From NCBI RefSeq assembly GCF_040712315.1, contig NC_134015.1, positions 16,005,095 to 16,069,094 of the forward strand: 64,000 nt of DNA. The letters are read 5' to 3'. This document shows positions 25,109 through 37,355 of the stretch, in pieces. How positions within the stretch are numbered: position 1 is the stretch's first letter; the number at the start of each line of letters is the position of its first letter. A model generated the notes under the pieces. That model did not search any database and was not told the DNA's origin. It saw only the letters and a program-made list of their open reading frames with translations. Position numbers and translations under genes: made by a program. Source of the stretch: Castanea sativa. Lineage: Eukaryota > Streptophyta > Magnoliopsida > Fagales > Fagaceae.

Positions 25109-26138
25109 GATATAAGGCTAAATTACAGACAAGCCAGGTTTGAATCTTGGCAAATAAAAGGAAACAGAAGCATCAAAATCACAAAGTTAATATATACAGT
25201 AATTAGGGGCTTATAAAGGGTTGACTCATTTGATAGTCTGAGTTTGTAATTTGGTCACATTAATTACTCTAAGACAATGATCATGTTTTACCATTTAATA
25301 AGGTGCACAATTTTTAATATTTGGTTTTCGTATATGATCTATCCAACTTTTACTATTTAATATAAACACACACGAGTTAACTCCTATCATTTAACAAGTC
25401 TACTGCAGTAAATTAAGGTCAATTATTGATGAATAAGTAAAAAATGATGTCACTGATGCTTAAAAGAGGTAAAAGAAATGTTTAGGTTGCTGAGAAAGTA
25501 AAGCCATGATGCTAGGATTTCGGACACAGCAGAAGAAAAAGCAACAAAATTAAGCTTTTGTTATTCACTTATTTCCTTCTGTTTTTATTTGGTATAAGTC
25601 AAAGATAACAATGTTAAGGGTTTTGCAAATTTTACTACATTAGTTTATAATTTGAGGTGTTGATTATAAAATACAAGACAAAATAGTTTAAAAGATCATT
25701 TATTATACATATGTGATACCAATCACATTTGTCACGTTAGTTTGCAAGTATTTTATTTTAAAGTAAGTGAATAACTTAGGTATATATTTTTAAATCTAAT
25801 TAATACATTAAATTCTCCAATTAAATTTAAACTTATATTTCTATCTATTAATGAAGCACAAACAATATTAGTTTTTTTAATGATATTTAATTTCAATTCA
25901 ATTATATTTTTGAATTTTTTTGGGAAAGCTAACAATACTTAAGTTGTTACCTTGTAGTAAAAAAAAAATTCCCTTCATTAGCTTGTTAGGTCAATTTGTG
26001 TTTTTCAATACAGTGAAAACTGCAAGTTTACGTTAAAAAGGTTCATGCAAAATCAGATAATGATGTCACTGATTTTCAAAAGAATTTTTTTAAATGTTTG
26101 GTTTGCTGAGAAAGCAAATCCATGTGGCTAGTATTTCA
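25109..26138. other. Intergenic AT-rich region
   Basis: No coding frame, RNA gene or element with clear ends found. Two stretches (about 25440-25560 and 26050-26130) share TGATGTCACTGAT and GTTTGCTGAGAAAG-like words, suggesting an old local duplication. Confidence 0.4.
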
Positions 26139-26360
26139 ACTCGGTGGAGTGTGGTTTAGTGGTCTTGGGTGATGCACAAGATGCATTCAGTGTAAGGTCC
26201 AAGATAGAGTGGGAAGCTATAGCTCATCGCGGTCCTCCTGTATTCCAATAAGGTCCCGAATCCAGCGGTAGAGTGCTACTATGGTCACGTCCAAGTAGAA
26301 TTGCCACGTTAGTCACTCCCTACCCTTTTTTGTTCCTCAAAAAAAAAAAAAAAAAATTAA
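26139..26360 (+). mobile_element. SINE with target-site duplication and poly(A) tail
   Basis: A pol III box A-like TGGTTTAGTGG lies at 26152-26162 and a box B-like GGTCCCGAATCC at 26252-26263. The segment ends in a 17-18 base A run at 26339-26356. It is flanked by GGCTAGTATTTCA (26126-26138) and GGCTAGGAATTCA (26361-26373), 11 of 13 identical, which fits a retroposed copy. The box A to B spacing is longer than in a tRNA, so the internal structure is uncertain. Confidence 0.55.
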
Positions 26361-27391
26361 GGCTAGGAATTCACACACGGGAGAAGAAATTAACGAAAAG
26401 CTTTTCATATTCCTTTTTGTTTTTCTTTGATAAATGCTTGTATTTCAAGTTAGTGTCACCTTGAAACTAATCGATCAAAGTTCTTGTTTTCTTTTTTTCC
26501 TTTTTTTTTTTTGTTAGTAATGAGTGGCTCAAGAGGTTAAGTAAGAGTCAAATGATAATCTTCATTGATACACTATGTCAAAGATACCATTCTGACGGGT
26601 AAAAGATATTACTATTTGGGTTTTGCAATTGCATTTGTAGGTCATGTTGATTATGCGACTACAATATAGTGGAAGCCAAATTATTAGTGTCACAAAAGTC
26701 TTGGTCCTGGAAGGAAAAAAATGTGTTTTGCTCATCATAGAAAATGATTTCATTAATCAAGAGTACTGTCTCTGAAAATAGTTTATTATTAGATAAGACA
26801 AAAGGTAAAAGCTAGAAGTGTGTTTTCGTTGTTAGAAAAAGGTACCCACAGTGCCATTTGTTCTATTGTTATCGTTTTACCTAGAGAACTTTGTGGAAAA
26901 CGAGAGTTATGGATGAAATAACACGGTTTGAGCTTGTTGGTTTAAAAATGACAGCAGTAAAAAGTTTAAGGGGGTGTTTAGTAGATGAGTTTGAGTAATG
27001 TTGTTTGGGTATTTTTGATATACGTGTGGGTGAAAATGTGTGTAAGTGTGTTTAAAATACTCAAAAATGTGTTTAAATTTTTATACATAGCGCGCTGAGA
27101 TATGCATGTTTGTGTTTGGTGCCGGTGTTTAGTCTCTGTCGCCAGAAATTACTGCTTGGAGTTTTTCAGTTTTTCTCCTCTCTCAAGAGCTCCAGGAAAT
27201 TGAAAGTGTGTAGTCAATAGTCATGGTCCATTGTAAACCAAAAGGATTTATTTGGCGGGTGATTGTTGTAATTTTTATGTGAGCATGATGTGGTTAAGTA
27301 GTGAAATCTCACTTTAATTAGATAATAATAACAAGAATAAATGATTAATATAGCATAATGAAGTTAAACTCATTGGTGTAAGCTTTTAGAT
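26361..27391. other. Intergenic region with a MITE fragment
   Basis: No gene. From 26970, after TAA, the sequence GGGGGTGTTTAGTAGATG and following GTGTGTTTAAAA words resemble the reverse complement of the MITE at 13341-13491. No matching right end was found, so this is a truncated or diverged relative. Confidence 0.35.
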
Positions 27392-27394
27392 TAA

Positions 27395-27650
27395 GAGTCC
27401 ATTTGGATACTGCTTATTTTGCTGAAAACTTAAAACTGAAAACACTGTAGCAAAATAATTTTTAAATGTGTGAATAGTGTCATAGGGCTCATTTTTAATG
27501 AAAGTTTTGCTAAAAAAAGAGGTTTGTGGGTCTTATGAACAGTGCACGAGACCCACTGACCAGTGCATAATCACATGAAAACTGACTTCTCCAAAAAAAA
27601 AATCAAAACACGTGAAACACAAGGACGTGGACGTGTTTCCAAACGGATAC
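27395..27650. mobile_element. PIF/Harbinger-like MITE with TAA duplication
   Basis: Ends GAGTCCATTTGGATAC and the complement of GTATCCGTTTGGAAAC match at 12 of 16 positions. TAA flanks both sides (27392-27394 and 27651-27653). The 256-bp interior has no ORF and contains the GTGCACGAGACCCAC-type words seen in plant MITEs. Confidence 0.55.
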
Positions 27651-27653
27651 TAA

Positions 27654-28200
27654 GTGATGTTCATCTCTTCTCATCAGAAAACAAAAAGGAGAGAGAGAGA
27701 GAGAGGAAAAAAAATGAATGATGTTTATCTATATTATATTAACTATTTTAGTCTTCTCAATGTATTTTCTCCCCTACTTAATTTGAAAAAATTTGTATTG
27801 CACCTTTTTTTTTATGAACAAAAGAAAATGGGTAAGAGGTGTGATCTGAGTTGGCGTCTTTAACCTAAGCATGACCAAAATTTTTTATTGCACCTAATAT
27901 GAATACAATAGGTAGGGTATATATTATAATTTGTCCAACATATTCTCTTTTTAGCCTTTATATATCAGACAATTCTAATTAGGAGGACATGTAAGTTATC
28001 CTAGAGTCCTAAGCAAAGTTAGAAGTGGATGTAATTAAAATTTTAAAATACCCCAAACTACAAATCATCAACATAAAAAAAATAAAAAACCAATATCTTA
28101 ACATAAAAAATCAAGGTTCAAGATTAAAATTAAAAAAAAAATTAAAAAAAACTGAGATAAGTAACTCAATGGCACCAATGTAAATTTTCTGACTCTGTAG
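27654..28200. other. Intergenic AT-rich region
   Basis: No coding frame or clear element ends. It precedes the PIF/Harbinger remnant, and its expected left terminal repeat (the complement of AAACCAAATGGGCCC) was searched for by eye and not found here. Confidence 0.35.
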
Positions 28201-29508
28201 GACTCATGGCTTGTGTGTTGTCATGTCAGTTCAAAGCTTTTTGATATTACCGTTACAAATTGAAGGCGAAGACCATTTCTCTTTCTCACTTCCCTCAAAA
28301 TATTTTAGCCAAAATTTTCCCTCCTTTCTCACTTCCCTCTCTCCGTTTTCTCTCACATTTCATTACTCCATCAAATTTTGGCCTCCAGCAATCCAAACCG
28401 AAGCACGAAGTGGGTTTGAAGTCATTTCTCTGCACCTAGGTCTGAACTAAAGTAGGTTTGAAGTCATTTCTTTGTCCGTTGCAAAAACCATTTGAAGGCA
28501 TTTCTATGATTTTCTCCCAAGTGCAATGTATATCTCTATCTCCCTTTCCATTGTCAATGACCATTGTATGATTTGGGCATTGTGGTATAATTTCTGTTTT
28601 ATTGATTTTTGCCCATGGGTATTAGTGAGTGTGTTGAAGTGGGTTTTTCTCCATGGACTCATCTCCGATCTTTCTTTCTTTTTATTGATCTACACCTAGG
28701 TCTTTCTTTTCATTATCTGTGTTTTATTGAAGTGGGTCTTTCTTTCTTTCTTGTGGTATGAAATTTATGTGACCCATTTGTTTAATTGATGAACTAAAAT
28801 TGCCATTTGTTTATATCAAACTGCCATTTGTTTAATTTATTTTCTTACCTTTAGAGATTCTTTCATCATCTACAACAAATAAGATATCAAACCTTGAACA
28901 CACCAGTAACAAGTACCCCTATCTAGAAGTCAAAAGAGTTCACTACTTGAACATAGGAACGAGTTTGATAGGGAATACTTTAAAAAATGTTAAAAAAAAA
29001 AAAACCCCCCACTGATTATCTTCACTCTCAAAAATTGAAGGGAACTTATCTCTTTTTCTTTTCTTTTTTATTTTCTTTTTATTATTATTTAGTGGATTTA
29101 ACCTATCTAAGAAGAAACAAGAATTCCTCCTCCCTGATGTATCTCTCTCCTTTTATTATGTTTAAATTGACTGGTGCAGAGGACTTAGAGCAAAACATTT
29201 TAAGTATAGGGCATAATGCTTTTGTTGAACATGATTTGATGATACTGAGTTCTATTACCTACTTTGAGAAACTATGATTTGTAATGTTAACTTGTTTCTT
29301 TACTAACCATATAAATATTGGAATAAGAAATGGAATTCATTAACCTTCAAAATGGCTGATCTTTAAACTTTGTTCACTAAGTGCACTCTTTGTAGGTCCT
29401 CGTAAATTTTCTTAGGTCTCACTGGGAGAATTGTTCAATCAGCAAGGTGGGTACTCAAATTTGTTCACTAAGATGATATTGATGTATATCTTGTCATTTC
29501 AGGCTAAT

Positions 29509-30140
29509 CCTAAAGCAAATGCATTACGGAAGAGTGGATGTCCTAGCTATGACAAACTATGGCAGCTGTTTGCTTCTAATGCTGCAACCGGTGCCTATCA
29601 AATTTCATCAAATACATGAGCCCCAGATGGTGATGAAGAGCATGCCCTAGAGGAGGAAATTGCCAATGAGGCTCATCGTACCCAGTTGGGTATCGATGAT
29701 TGCTACAATCCTGACATGGAGGGCATAACCCAAGATGATCCCCTTGCTACGAAGCAAACCCAACATGCGGACAAACGTCCCATTAAAGAGCCTACTGGCA
29801 AGGGAAGAAGGTTGCCAAAAAAGAGGATAGGGCTAGTGACATGACCATTGCTCTTCAAGAGTACACTGTGTTGGCAAGGGAACAGTTTAACAAGAAAACG
29901 GGCAAATCTATGGGTAGCTTTGACCATATTGCACAGTCTACTATTGGTGGCGATCCTTGCTCCCTTAGGAGGGCTTTAGAGGTGCTGAACCAGTACAATA
30001 ATCTTGATGATGACACCTATATTAACATCTTTGAGGTTTTGCAAAAAAAAAAAAAAAAAAGACGAGTGATGTTCATGGGCAAGCCAAAACATAGGAGGAG
30101 GAGGTGGATGGAGCGCTATGCTCACAGCCCAGAAAATTAA
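29509..30140 (+). pseudogene. MYB/SANT-like PIF accessory protein remnant
   Basis: In PIF/Harbinger elements this protein helps bring the transposase to DNA. A splice acceptor (ATTTCAG/GCTAATCC) opens the exon. The frame then reads SGCPSYDKLWQLFASNAATG, is stopped by TGA at 29617-29619, continues open beyond it, shifts frame near 29800, and resumes as DMTIALQEYT, GKSMGSFDHIAQSTIGGDPC and DDDTYINIFEVLQKK. A run of 17-18 A at 30043-30060 may be a second shift. It ends WMERYAHSPEN-stop at 30138. The upstream MYB-bearing exon is not recognisable. Confidence 0.6.
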
Positions 30141-30614
30141 TGGAGACTTCTTATTTCAGTTTATGTTGATTATTGTGATTTGGATGTGAATCACTTAGTT
30201 CTAGCTTTTAAGGACTTTATGTGTGTGCATAGACGATCTTGGACTTTTGGTTGTATTTGCCTTATTCAGTTGAACACTTTTACTTAAAGCTGTTTTTGTT
30301 GTAATGGTAATTGTTGTGAACTATGCATGTGGATTTCACATAATTAGCATATGTTAGTATGTGAGCTTCCTCACTTGGTGATCTCTACTTGATGCAATTT
30401 ACATTAGTATGTGGGTTTGGTAATTGTTGTTATGTACTTGGTGTTTTTTATAGTATTGTATCATTTCTATGGTAATTGTTTTTTAGTACTTACATTATTA
30501 GGAGAATTATGCTAACATTATTGCAGCATCTTTAGTACCACTTATTAATGTGTCAGTTTACATATTGCAATGAATTGGTACTGATGCTTTGGTTTTTGTA
30601 GGGTATAAGATAGA

Positions 30615-31082
30615 ATGGTCTCCCCCAATGATCTTTTCTGGACCTTCAATTTTGACGATGCTTACTTTCACTCTGACGATGATGACATGGACAGTTCTGG
30701 ATGTGGTGATGATATGGATGTCAGTGACTATGATCATGACATGGATGTTAGTGATTGTGATGATGACACGGATATTGGATTTAACACAGATTCAGACTAT
30801 GATAGCGAAGAGGAAGAGTTTTGGTTTGTATTTCCACTTGTTGACGAGATGGTGGCTTATTTTCAGCGGCATTACGACAAGTGCCCAATGCGTACTAGCA
30901 TTTTGAGTGGCAAAGATTACATGGCTGAAGTGAGGCATGGTAATCCTAACAATTGTCATGACATGTTCCGCTTGACATTGGACTTGTTCTATCACTTGGT
31001 GGATGAGCTGAAACAACATGGTTACTTGAAGGAAGGGAAGGGGCATATGGAATATGAGTATTATGGACTATTATGGATTTGA
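30615..31082 (+). pseudogene. PIF/Harbinger transposase, N-terminal part only
   Basis: An acidic N-terminus (residues 14-75, repeated DMDVSD units) leads to RTSILSGKDYMAEV and CHDMFRLTLDLFYHLVDEL. This is the helical N-terminal region preceding the DDE nuclease in HARBI1-like transposases. After LKEGKG (about residue 144) the family match ends and the frame stops at 31080-31082. The whole DDE domain is absent, so it cannot be catalytic. Loss by internal deletion is the simplest reading. Confidence 0.65.
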
Positions 31083-31442
31083 TATGCCACAGCTTCAGAG
31101 TTAATACTTTTACTCATTCCCCCCTTGTCATCCATCTAAGAAAAACAAAATACATTCCCCTTAGTAGTTACTTTTAGGGATCCACTTTGGCGTATCACAA
31201 ATAATATAATTACAGTTAAAATGCCCATGGTTTGTAAGTCCATCTTGAATAAAGTTGAAAACTCTCAACATATTATAGAAGTACAATGTCATACATACCA
31301 TAAATTTTTATACTTAGAATACAAAAAAAAAAAAAAAAAAATGAAGTTGTACCATTATAATACAAATGATCTTCAATGTAATAATACAAGTATGACTTAT
31401 TACAAACATAACCAACTCATCCAAGCTAATACATTTGCCTGC

Positions 31443-31995
31443 TTCTAACATCCCCAAACCTATTAGACAAAATAAGCAAAACTTCAAACATCACCCATGA
31501 TAGTACTAGAGCTATCTTGAACTTCTCTACTCTCTCTTCGGAAATCGTGCGCACAACCTTGTGTCTTTCAGCCCTTCATTTTGCAGATTGCTCCATTTCC
31601 AATGCTGCTTCTCTCATGGCATGTGCTTACTTCAACTCTTCATTAACAACTTCCACCTCATGCTCCAATCGTCAGAATTTCGCTAACACAATGGGTGTTG
31701 CTGCTGCGCCATGTGTGCAAGTGTGGGTGTCCAACCATTTGAAGAACTTACATGCACGGTCATCACCCTGTACAATCAAATAAAGTACTTAAAGAACGTT
31801 TCAACAAATTGGTGACTTAATGCACATAATCAATGTTTTACTAATTCTGGATGTGGTACTTATTGGTGACCAATAGCGACAGCCATAAAACCTCATACCA
31901 AAAGTATGAAGTTTTAGGGACGTCCTAAGGGTGCAATGGTCTAGGTCACACAGATGCCCACTTCTACTGGAGAAACAATTACTTGTTTTCGACAT
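31443..31995 (-). pseudogene. GRF-type zinc-finger protein (At4g04775-like) remnant
   Basis: Exon 1 starts at the ATG at 31995 and reads MSKTSNCFSSRSGHLCD, then CTLRTS and GMRFYGCRYW, the first half of a GRF zinc finger. Exon 2 (from 31770, after TTGTACAG) reads GDDRACKFFKWLDTHTC, the second half, then a charged helical region (LEHEVEVVNEELKQ, MREAALEMEQSAKRKAE) and a hydrophobic C-terminal segment ending near 31443. No donor in the right phase joins the two exons (GTCACC would shift the frame), and the first zinc ligand region is altered, so it is probably broken. The function of plant GRF proteins of this kind is unknown; several occur with transposons. Confidence 0.6.
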
Positions 31996-33480
31996 TGGTA
32001 AGAACTTGCCTCTATATCAATCACCAAAACAAGAATACTTGAAACATTCTATACAAATAGTCTATAAAATCAATGACCAACACAATCTATACAAGCATTC
32101 TATACAAGCATGAATAAAGCAATTCAAATCCACAGTAATAGGTTCTCCAATCAAATTGGGCTTACATAAATAGAGAGCCATACGATTATTATAATGTTTT
32201 CTCTAACTAAAAACTTCTTAATAAATATAAATAGTTGTTGTCTTCCTCTACTAGCTTTTATGTCCAAAAATCAAATTCAGAAAAACTTTATACCAGATTG
32301 CAATAATATGACACAACAAAACAATGTCAATTATGTTAATTAGTCTATGTCACATAGCCACTTAGTCCCACTTGAAAAGGGATGAAACCATCCATTGTAA
32401 AAGATGCCACAACTAACAATAGAGATGTTAAAGTCTATACAATCTAGAAGAACAAATTAAATGTAATCCTTGAAAACCCAAATTGCAATCCAAACCTCCC
32501 AGTAGCCACAACCATGCCATTGTCAAACCCAATCACATTTGACCACCAGTACACCCTGACCCCAGAAGACCAAAACACAATTACCAAATTCAGCAATCCA
32601 CACATCCACTCATATACATGGTTTTGCTAATTGTTAATGTCAATTCAATTTAAAGACCCAAAATTGGATTTAATAGGTGATATAGAAACACAAAATCCCA
32701 TAACTAATCCAGACAAATAATTTTGATAAAAACAAAAGACAACAAACAAACACTCAAAATGTAGCTTCAGTAACCAATTAGGAGAATAGATTTTGACATA
32801 TGAGGTTTGGATCGTTTGCCTATATTTCCAGCAAAGAATTCAAGCATAGTAACTCTATACTTCTGTATCTATCTAGAAAAACATAAAACAATTAAAACAG
32901 ATTAGATTTTGACATATGAGGTCTAGATCGTTTGCCTATTTGCTAGGCCCAGTGGATTTATGTATGTAAGAGATGAGATCCTTTAGATTATAAGTTCACC
33001 AAATGAAAAAAACCAAAAACAATCTCTCAAAAATTGACAAAAACCAAGAGACGAAAAAACAGATCGAAACAGAGCAGGGGAGACAAAGAGACGGAGCGAA
33101 CAGAGTTAGAGAAAAATGCCTGCAAGCGTGTGGGCGTGCGTTAATGTGGGCTGCGTCGATGTGGGAGGCGAGAGGCGAGAGGGAGAACACAGTGACTCTT
33201 TCAATGGGAGAAGTAAAGAAGAAGATGAGCTTCCACGGTGACTTAGTGGGAGAAGTAAAGCAGAAGAATAAAAGAAACTGGGAAATGAGACGCGGGTAGC
33301 AACAATAGGCAACACTGGGTAGTGTTAGTGGCGGGGTCCACGTTTTGGGGAAAAGTTGTAGAGATATGTAACTAAGAACTGAGTACAAACATGAGTTTTG
33401 CAATTTTTGAGTGAATGTGAGGTTTGAGTAGGGAGTTATGAGTTATGAGTTTTGAAAACTGAGTTATGAAAACTAAGCTA
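31996..33480. other. Non-coding part of the transposon, right arm
   Basis: No supported ORF. A 35-bp word beginning GATTTTGACATATGAGGT occurs twice (about 32789 and 32907). The 33000-33400 stretch is CT-rich on the minus strand, like a transcript leader, and could be the 5' UTR of the GRF gene. The long reading frames here are low-complexity. Confidence 0.4.
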
Positions 33481-33503
33481 CCTCTAAACCAAATGGGCCC
33501 TTA

Positions 33504-34179
33504 ATCTTTTACACCATAAGGGTAACTCAAAACTATACGTTACGCACTTTTACATGCATACAATGATAAGGTGCAAATTAAGATCATATTATCGCTTTTC
33601 ATTTTGGACTTTAATATTCCATATTTAGTTTGATCTATCAAAGAGTGGAAAATCTTTGGAATAAATCATAAATGTGAATGTCTATATCTTAATAATTTTT
33701 AACCTCTACAAAAATAATACTTCCAAATGGGGAAGCTTAGACAAGGGAGAACAAAAGGGTAAAAGAGCTTACCATCTTTCTTGGTTGTGCAGTTCATCAT
33801 AATATAGAAATTTTGTTTTCTTCTCGTAATAACTCAATTGTTAAGATAAGTAAGGGGAGGTAAATTCGAACCTTAATTCTCCTAAAAAGGAAACTGCGTA
33901 TTACATTTAACTATAAAACTCTTGAAATGCAAATCGTGATATAATAATCAATGAACGCAATGGAGGTTTGGAGAATAGTGTAGGCCCCTAATGTACTCTA
34001 AGCTCAAATCACACATCTTTTCCTTGCAAGTGCTAGATGGAGGATAAGGTTATAGGTTCAAGGCTCATTTAGTGCGTGTGTAACTTACCTATCAAAAAAA
34101 ATTATAATGTAAGCCATAGAGACATCAAATTGTACTAGTCTCTTTGATTTACTATTGTTATTGTTATGATGATGAATGA

Positions 34180-34272
<93 letters not shown>

Positions 34273-34600
34273 CGAAAATGGAGAGAGGGATTTGAACTTC
34301 TTCATCAAAAGCATAAAAAAGTTCCAATTAAGTTAAAGACACTTTGGGGTGAATGAGTCATGTTATTTATTGTACATGCTTATAATCATATATATGTATA
34401 TATATAAAGGCATAAAATAATTGCACCTTTGTTTTTGCTTTCTTTCTATTTTTTTATTTTTTATTTTTTATGTTGATCTCATAAGTTAATATCATTCATT
34501 CTAACGAGGATAAGATGATTATTGTTCTACAATCCCCTAAATATGTATGATTTTGGAATTGGGAAAAAAAATCATATTAGTTTTTGACGAACCAATAAAA
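33504..34600. other. Intergenic region with (TA)n microsatellite
   Basis: No gene. Near 33830-33890, AAATTCGAACC on the plus strand looks like a box B in reverse, possibly a SINE fragment. A (TA)n run of about 87 bases fills 34184-34270 and creates a false poly-Ile/Tyr reading frame. Confidence 0.5.
34184..34270. repeat. (TA)n microsatellite
   Basis: An uninterrupted TA dinucleotide run of about 43 units. Smaller TA runs occur at 2739-2762 and 39006-39031. Confidence 0.95.
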
Positions 34601-36155
34601 TTTGAATTGTCCAAAGGTGTCATTGGATGACTAAAGCAGGTGTCGTTGGATGATCAAAGCGCCATAAACACGCATTTAATGCATGAGCCATTATGCACGT
34701 GTATACATGACCTAATCAATCACCTCACTGAGCCATTAGAGTTGTTACAAGAGCCATTAAGACCATCATTAAAGGCCTCCAATGGCTAGAAAAGATAAAG
34801 ATCTATATAAACCACCTCAGAACCAAGAGAAGGTATATATATTCACACATATACACACTGCAATTACTCTGATATATTACTATCTCTCTCAATCATCATC
34901 TAACTTTATCATCAGAGGTTCATTGGTTGGTACCACGCTGGTGATCTTGAAGAGAGAAACACCTTTGTTATTGTTTTGTAGGGCTCGAACTTGTTCTCAT
35001 CGGATTCCTTCTAGATGAACTTATCAACTGATGAGTTTGGGTTCATCATTTTGGTGCTGTCTGTAGGGAATGTTTTTCGAACTCTAGTTTGGAAATGTAG
35101 CTCTACCATTCAATTCTTTACATCCAGATGGAATCTAACGTGCGACACGACCCAGTGGCATTGGCCCTGTAGATCCAAACTCTCACAGCTAATGTAGAAG
35201 AACTAACTAATCAGAATCAAGAACTGAGGTAGCAATTACAACAAGGAGCAAAATTTCCCTTCACCAAGGAGGATTGTTCACAATAGGAATAAAGACAAAG
35301 TCTAGAGCCCAGAGACTAGTCGCAGAAGAGATGGCTCAAGGAGAATAGAACAACCCGAGAGGACTAGTGACGATCTCCTCAGGAGCATAAGGAAGGAGAT
35401 GGACGAACTAAAAAGCACCATGAAAGAGAAAACAACCAAGAACTTAGACGGTATGGTAAAAATTACAAATTCTCCTTTCATTTCCAAGATCTTAGAATGT
35501 CCCTTGCCACCAAAATTCCGTCTTCCACAGCTCGATTCACATGACGGCTTGAAGGATCTGTTGGATCACATAACTACCTTCAAGAAGACCCTTAGTTTAC
35601 AACAGACTCCTAACGAAATTGTGTGTTGATCCTTTCTGACAACTCTTAAATGAGCACCACGAATTTGGTTTAGCAAGCTAGCCCCGTCATTCATAGATGA
35701 TTTCAAACAATTGAGCAATTCATTTGTGCATCACTTCATTAGTGGATAGAGGCAAAAAAGACCGATGGATCATTTACTCATGATTAAACAAGGAGAAGAC
35801 AAATCACTAAGAGCTTATGTGAAACGATTCAACAGGGAAGTGTTGGAAGTGGATGAAGCTGAGGACCAAGTATAGTTAACCACGTTCAAAGCAAGTTTGA
35901 AATTCAAGGATTTTGTGTTTGTACTAGCAAAAAGTCCTCCAGCAACTAGGCCATTGTTGTTGAATGACCAGAAATACATGAATGTAGAAGATGCTCTAGC
36001 TGCAATCAGAATAGAAGATACTCAGAAGGATAAAGGGAGTACGAAAGAAGATCAAAAAGGGAGAAAGAGAGACAGAAAAGATTATTCATCCAGCTATGAT
36101 AGTGCCAAATTCAAAAATGACAAACCAAAAAAATGGTAAATTACACTCCTTTAGT
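34600..36155 (+). mobile_element. Ty3/Gypsy fragment: LTR end, primer site and decayed gag
   Basis: At 35051-35070, TTGGTGCTGTCTGTAGGGAA is a mutated form of the primer-binding site seen intact at 42228, so the preceding sequence (from about 34600) is the end of a 5' LTR. Gag follows from about 35120: NLDGMVKITNSPF, PLPPKFRLPQLDSHDGLKD, KFKDFVFVLAKSPPATRPLL and QKYMNVEDALAAI are retrotransposon gag words. The frame is broken by several stops and shifts. It ends around 36155, where a LINE fragment begins. No protease or pol remains. Confidence 0.6.
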
Positions 36156-36377
36156 GAAGAGACACTTGAATTGGCTCATGAATCTTCTTCTTTAATTTCT
36201 CCATACTCTTTTTATTTAACTTAGTTCATGCGAGGAAGACAATTTTAGGACTCCAACGTTGCATAAATTCATGCAACACTTTAATTGTCTAGGGGTTCCC
36301 AAGTCCCCAATAGTTCCATCCTAGGGAAATTATTGCTCCCAGCGATGCTGCTTAGTAACCACCGTCGATATGCAGGG
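36156..36377 (-). mobile_element. LINE ORF2 endonuclease start, fragment
   Basis: The minus strand reads GWNYWGLGNP-stop-TIKVLHEFM and SPKIVFLA-stop-TKLNKKSM, the start of an L1-type APE endonuclease (normally SWNCRGLGNP..., then FLMET). It abuts the gag fragment at about 36156 and the duplicated block at 36378. Stops are present. Confidence 0.5.
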
Positions 36378-37309
36378 AGGGATAGTGTTAAGGGGGAGGG
36401 AGCCATTATAGAGCCGCTTTTGGGTTTTGTTTTCTTCTTTCTCTAGGGTTTCAGGCATACTTGGGCATTTCATACCAACCATAGTACTAGGGGCTAGCAT
36501 TTCAATGTCCTAGGCTTGGGTTTGGCCTTTTCCTCTAGCAATCTTCTTCCATTTGGCTTTCCCTTTTAGCTGCTTGTTACCCTATAGGCTTGAGTCTTGG
36601 TTGTGGGCTTTTGCATAGAGCCTGCATGCTAACTTTAGTTTCCTTGGGCTTGTGATTTCTTGGGCTTCATTGTTGGGTAATTATGACTAGCTCACGATTG
36701 AGAGATTGTCTTCACTTCCATTCCAAGTAGGGGTGTCAAATGGGTGGGTTTGGGTTGTAAATAATTGGGTTGGGTATATGAAACTCATTTATCTATTATT
36801 ACCTATCTAATTAATTGCTTTTGATCCAAACCCAACTAACCTAATTATTATGAGTAAACCCCAACTCACACAATTACCCAATCAAAATTTTCAAAATGTC
36901 TCTAAAACTTGAAAATGACCAAAAACACTCCTAAACACTCTAAAATTGCTAAAATACCTAAAACCATAAAATGACCAAAATACCTCTCTAATTTAAAAAA
37001 TGACTGAAATACGCCTGAAATCTAAAAATGACCAAAATGCTCATCAACTTTAAAGTGACAAAAATATCTTTGAAACCTAAAAATAACAAAATATCTCTGA
37101 AACCAATAAAATGACCAAAATACCCTTATTTCCAAGGGTCTTGTAGGTGGCTTGACTCACCATTAGCATAAAAGTTCCCCAAGGTTGGTTTCCCTCCATA
37201 AAATTCGCTTCTCACGATGTCATCAAGGGATTAGAATCTAGTGCAATACCTATAATTCATCTACTTCTCTCTGGTAACATTTTTTACCTTCGAGGGAGGG
37301 CTAAAACCA

Positions 37310-37355
<46 letters not shown>

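Larger units (their letters stand above)
28201..33503. mobile_element. Decayed PIF/Harbinger transposon with an antisense GRF gene
   Basis: The region carries the two genes typical of plant PIF/Harbinger elements in order on the plus strand: a MYB/SANT-like accessory protein (about 29509-30140) and the start of the transposase (30615-31050). The catalytic part is missing. On the minus strand is a GRF zinc-finger remnant. The right end reads AAACCAAATGGGCCC followed by TTA at 33501-33503, which looks like a PIF-type terminal repeat and target site. Subterminal ACTCATAACTC-type repeats precede it. The left terminus was not found, so the left boundary is approximate. Confidence 0.55.

Noticed and set aside
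29703..29927. Minus-strand 74-residue frame
   Set aside because: Shadow of the MYB-like remnant on the plus strand.
33003..33403. Reading frames on both strands of up to 135 residues
   Set aside because: CT/GA-rich, low-complexity, no family resemblance; more likely a leader region.
34085..34327. 80-residue frame with an Ile-Tyr run
   Set aside because: Translation of the TA microsatellite.
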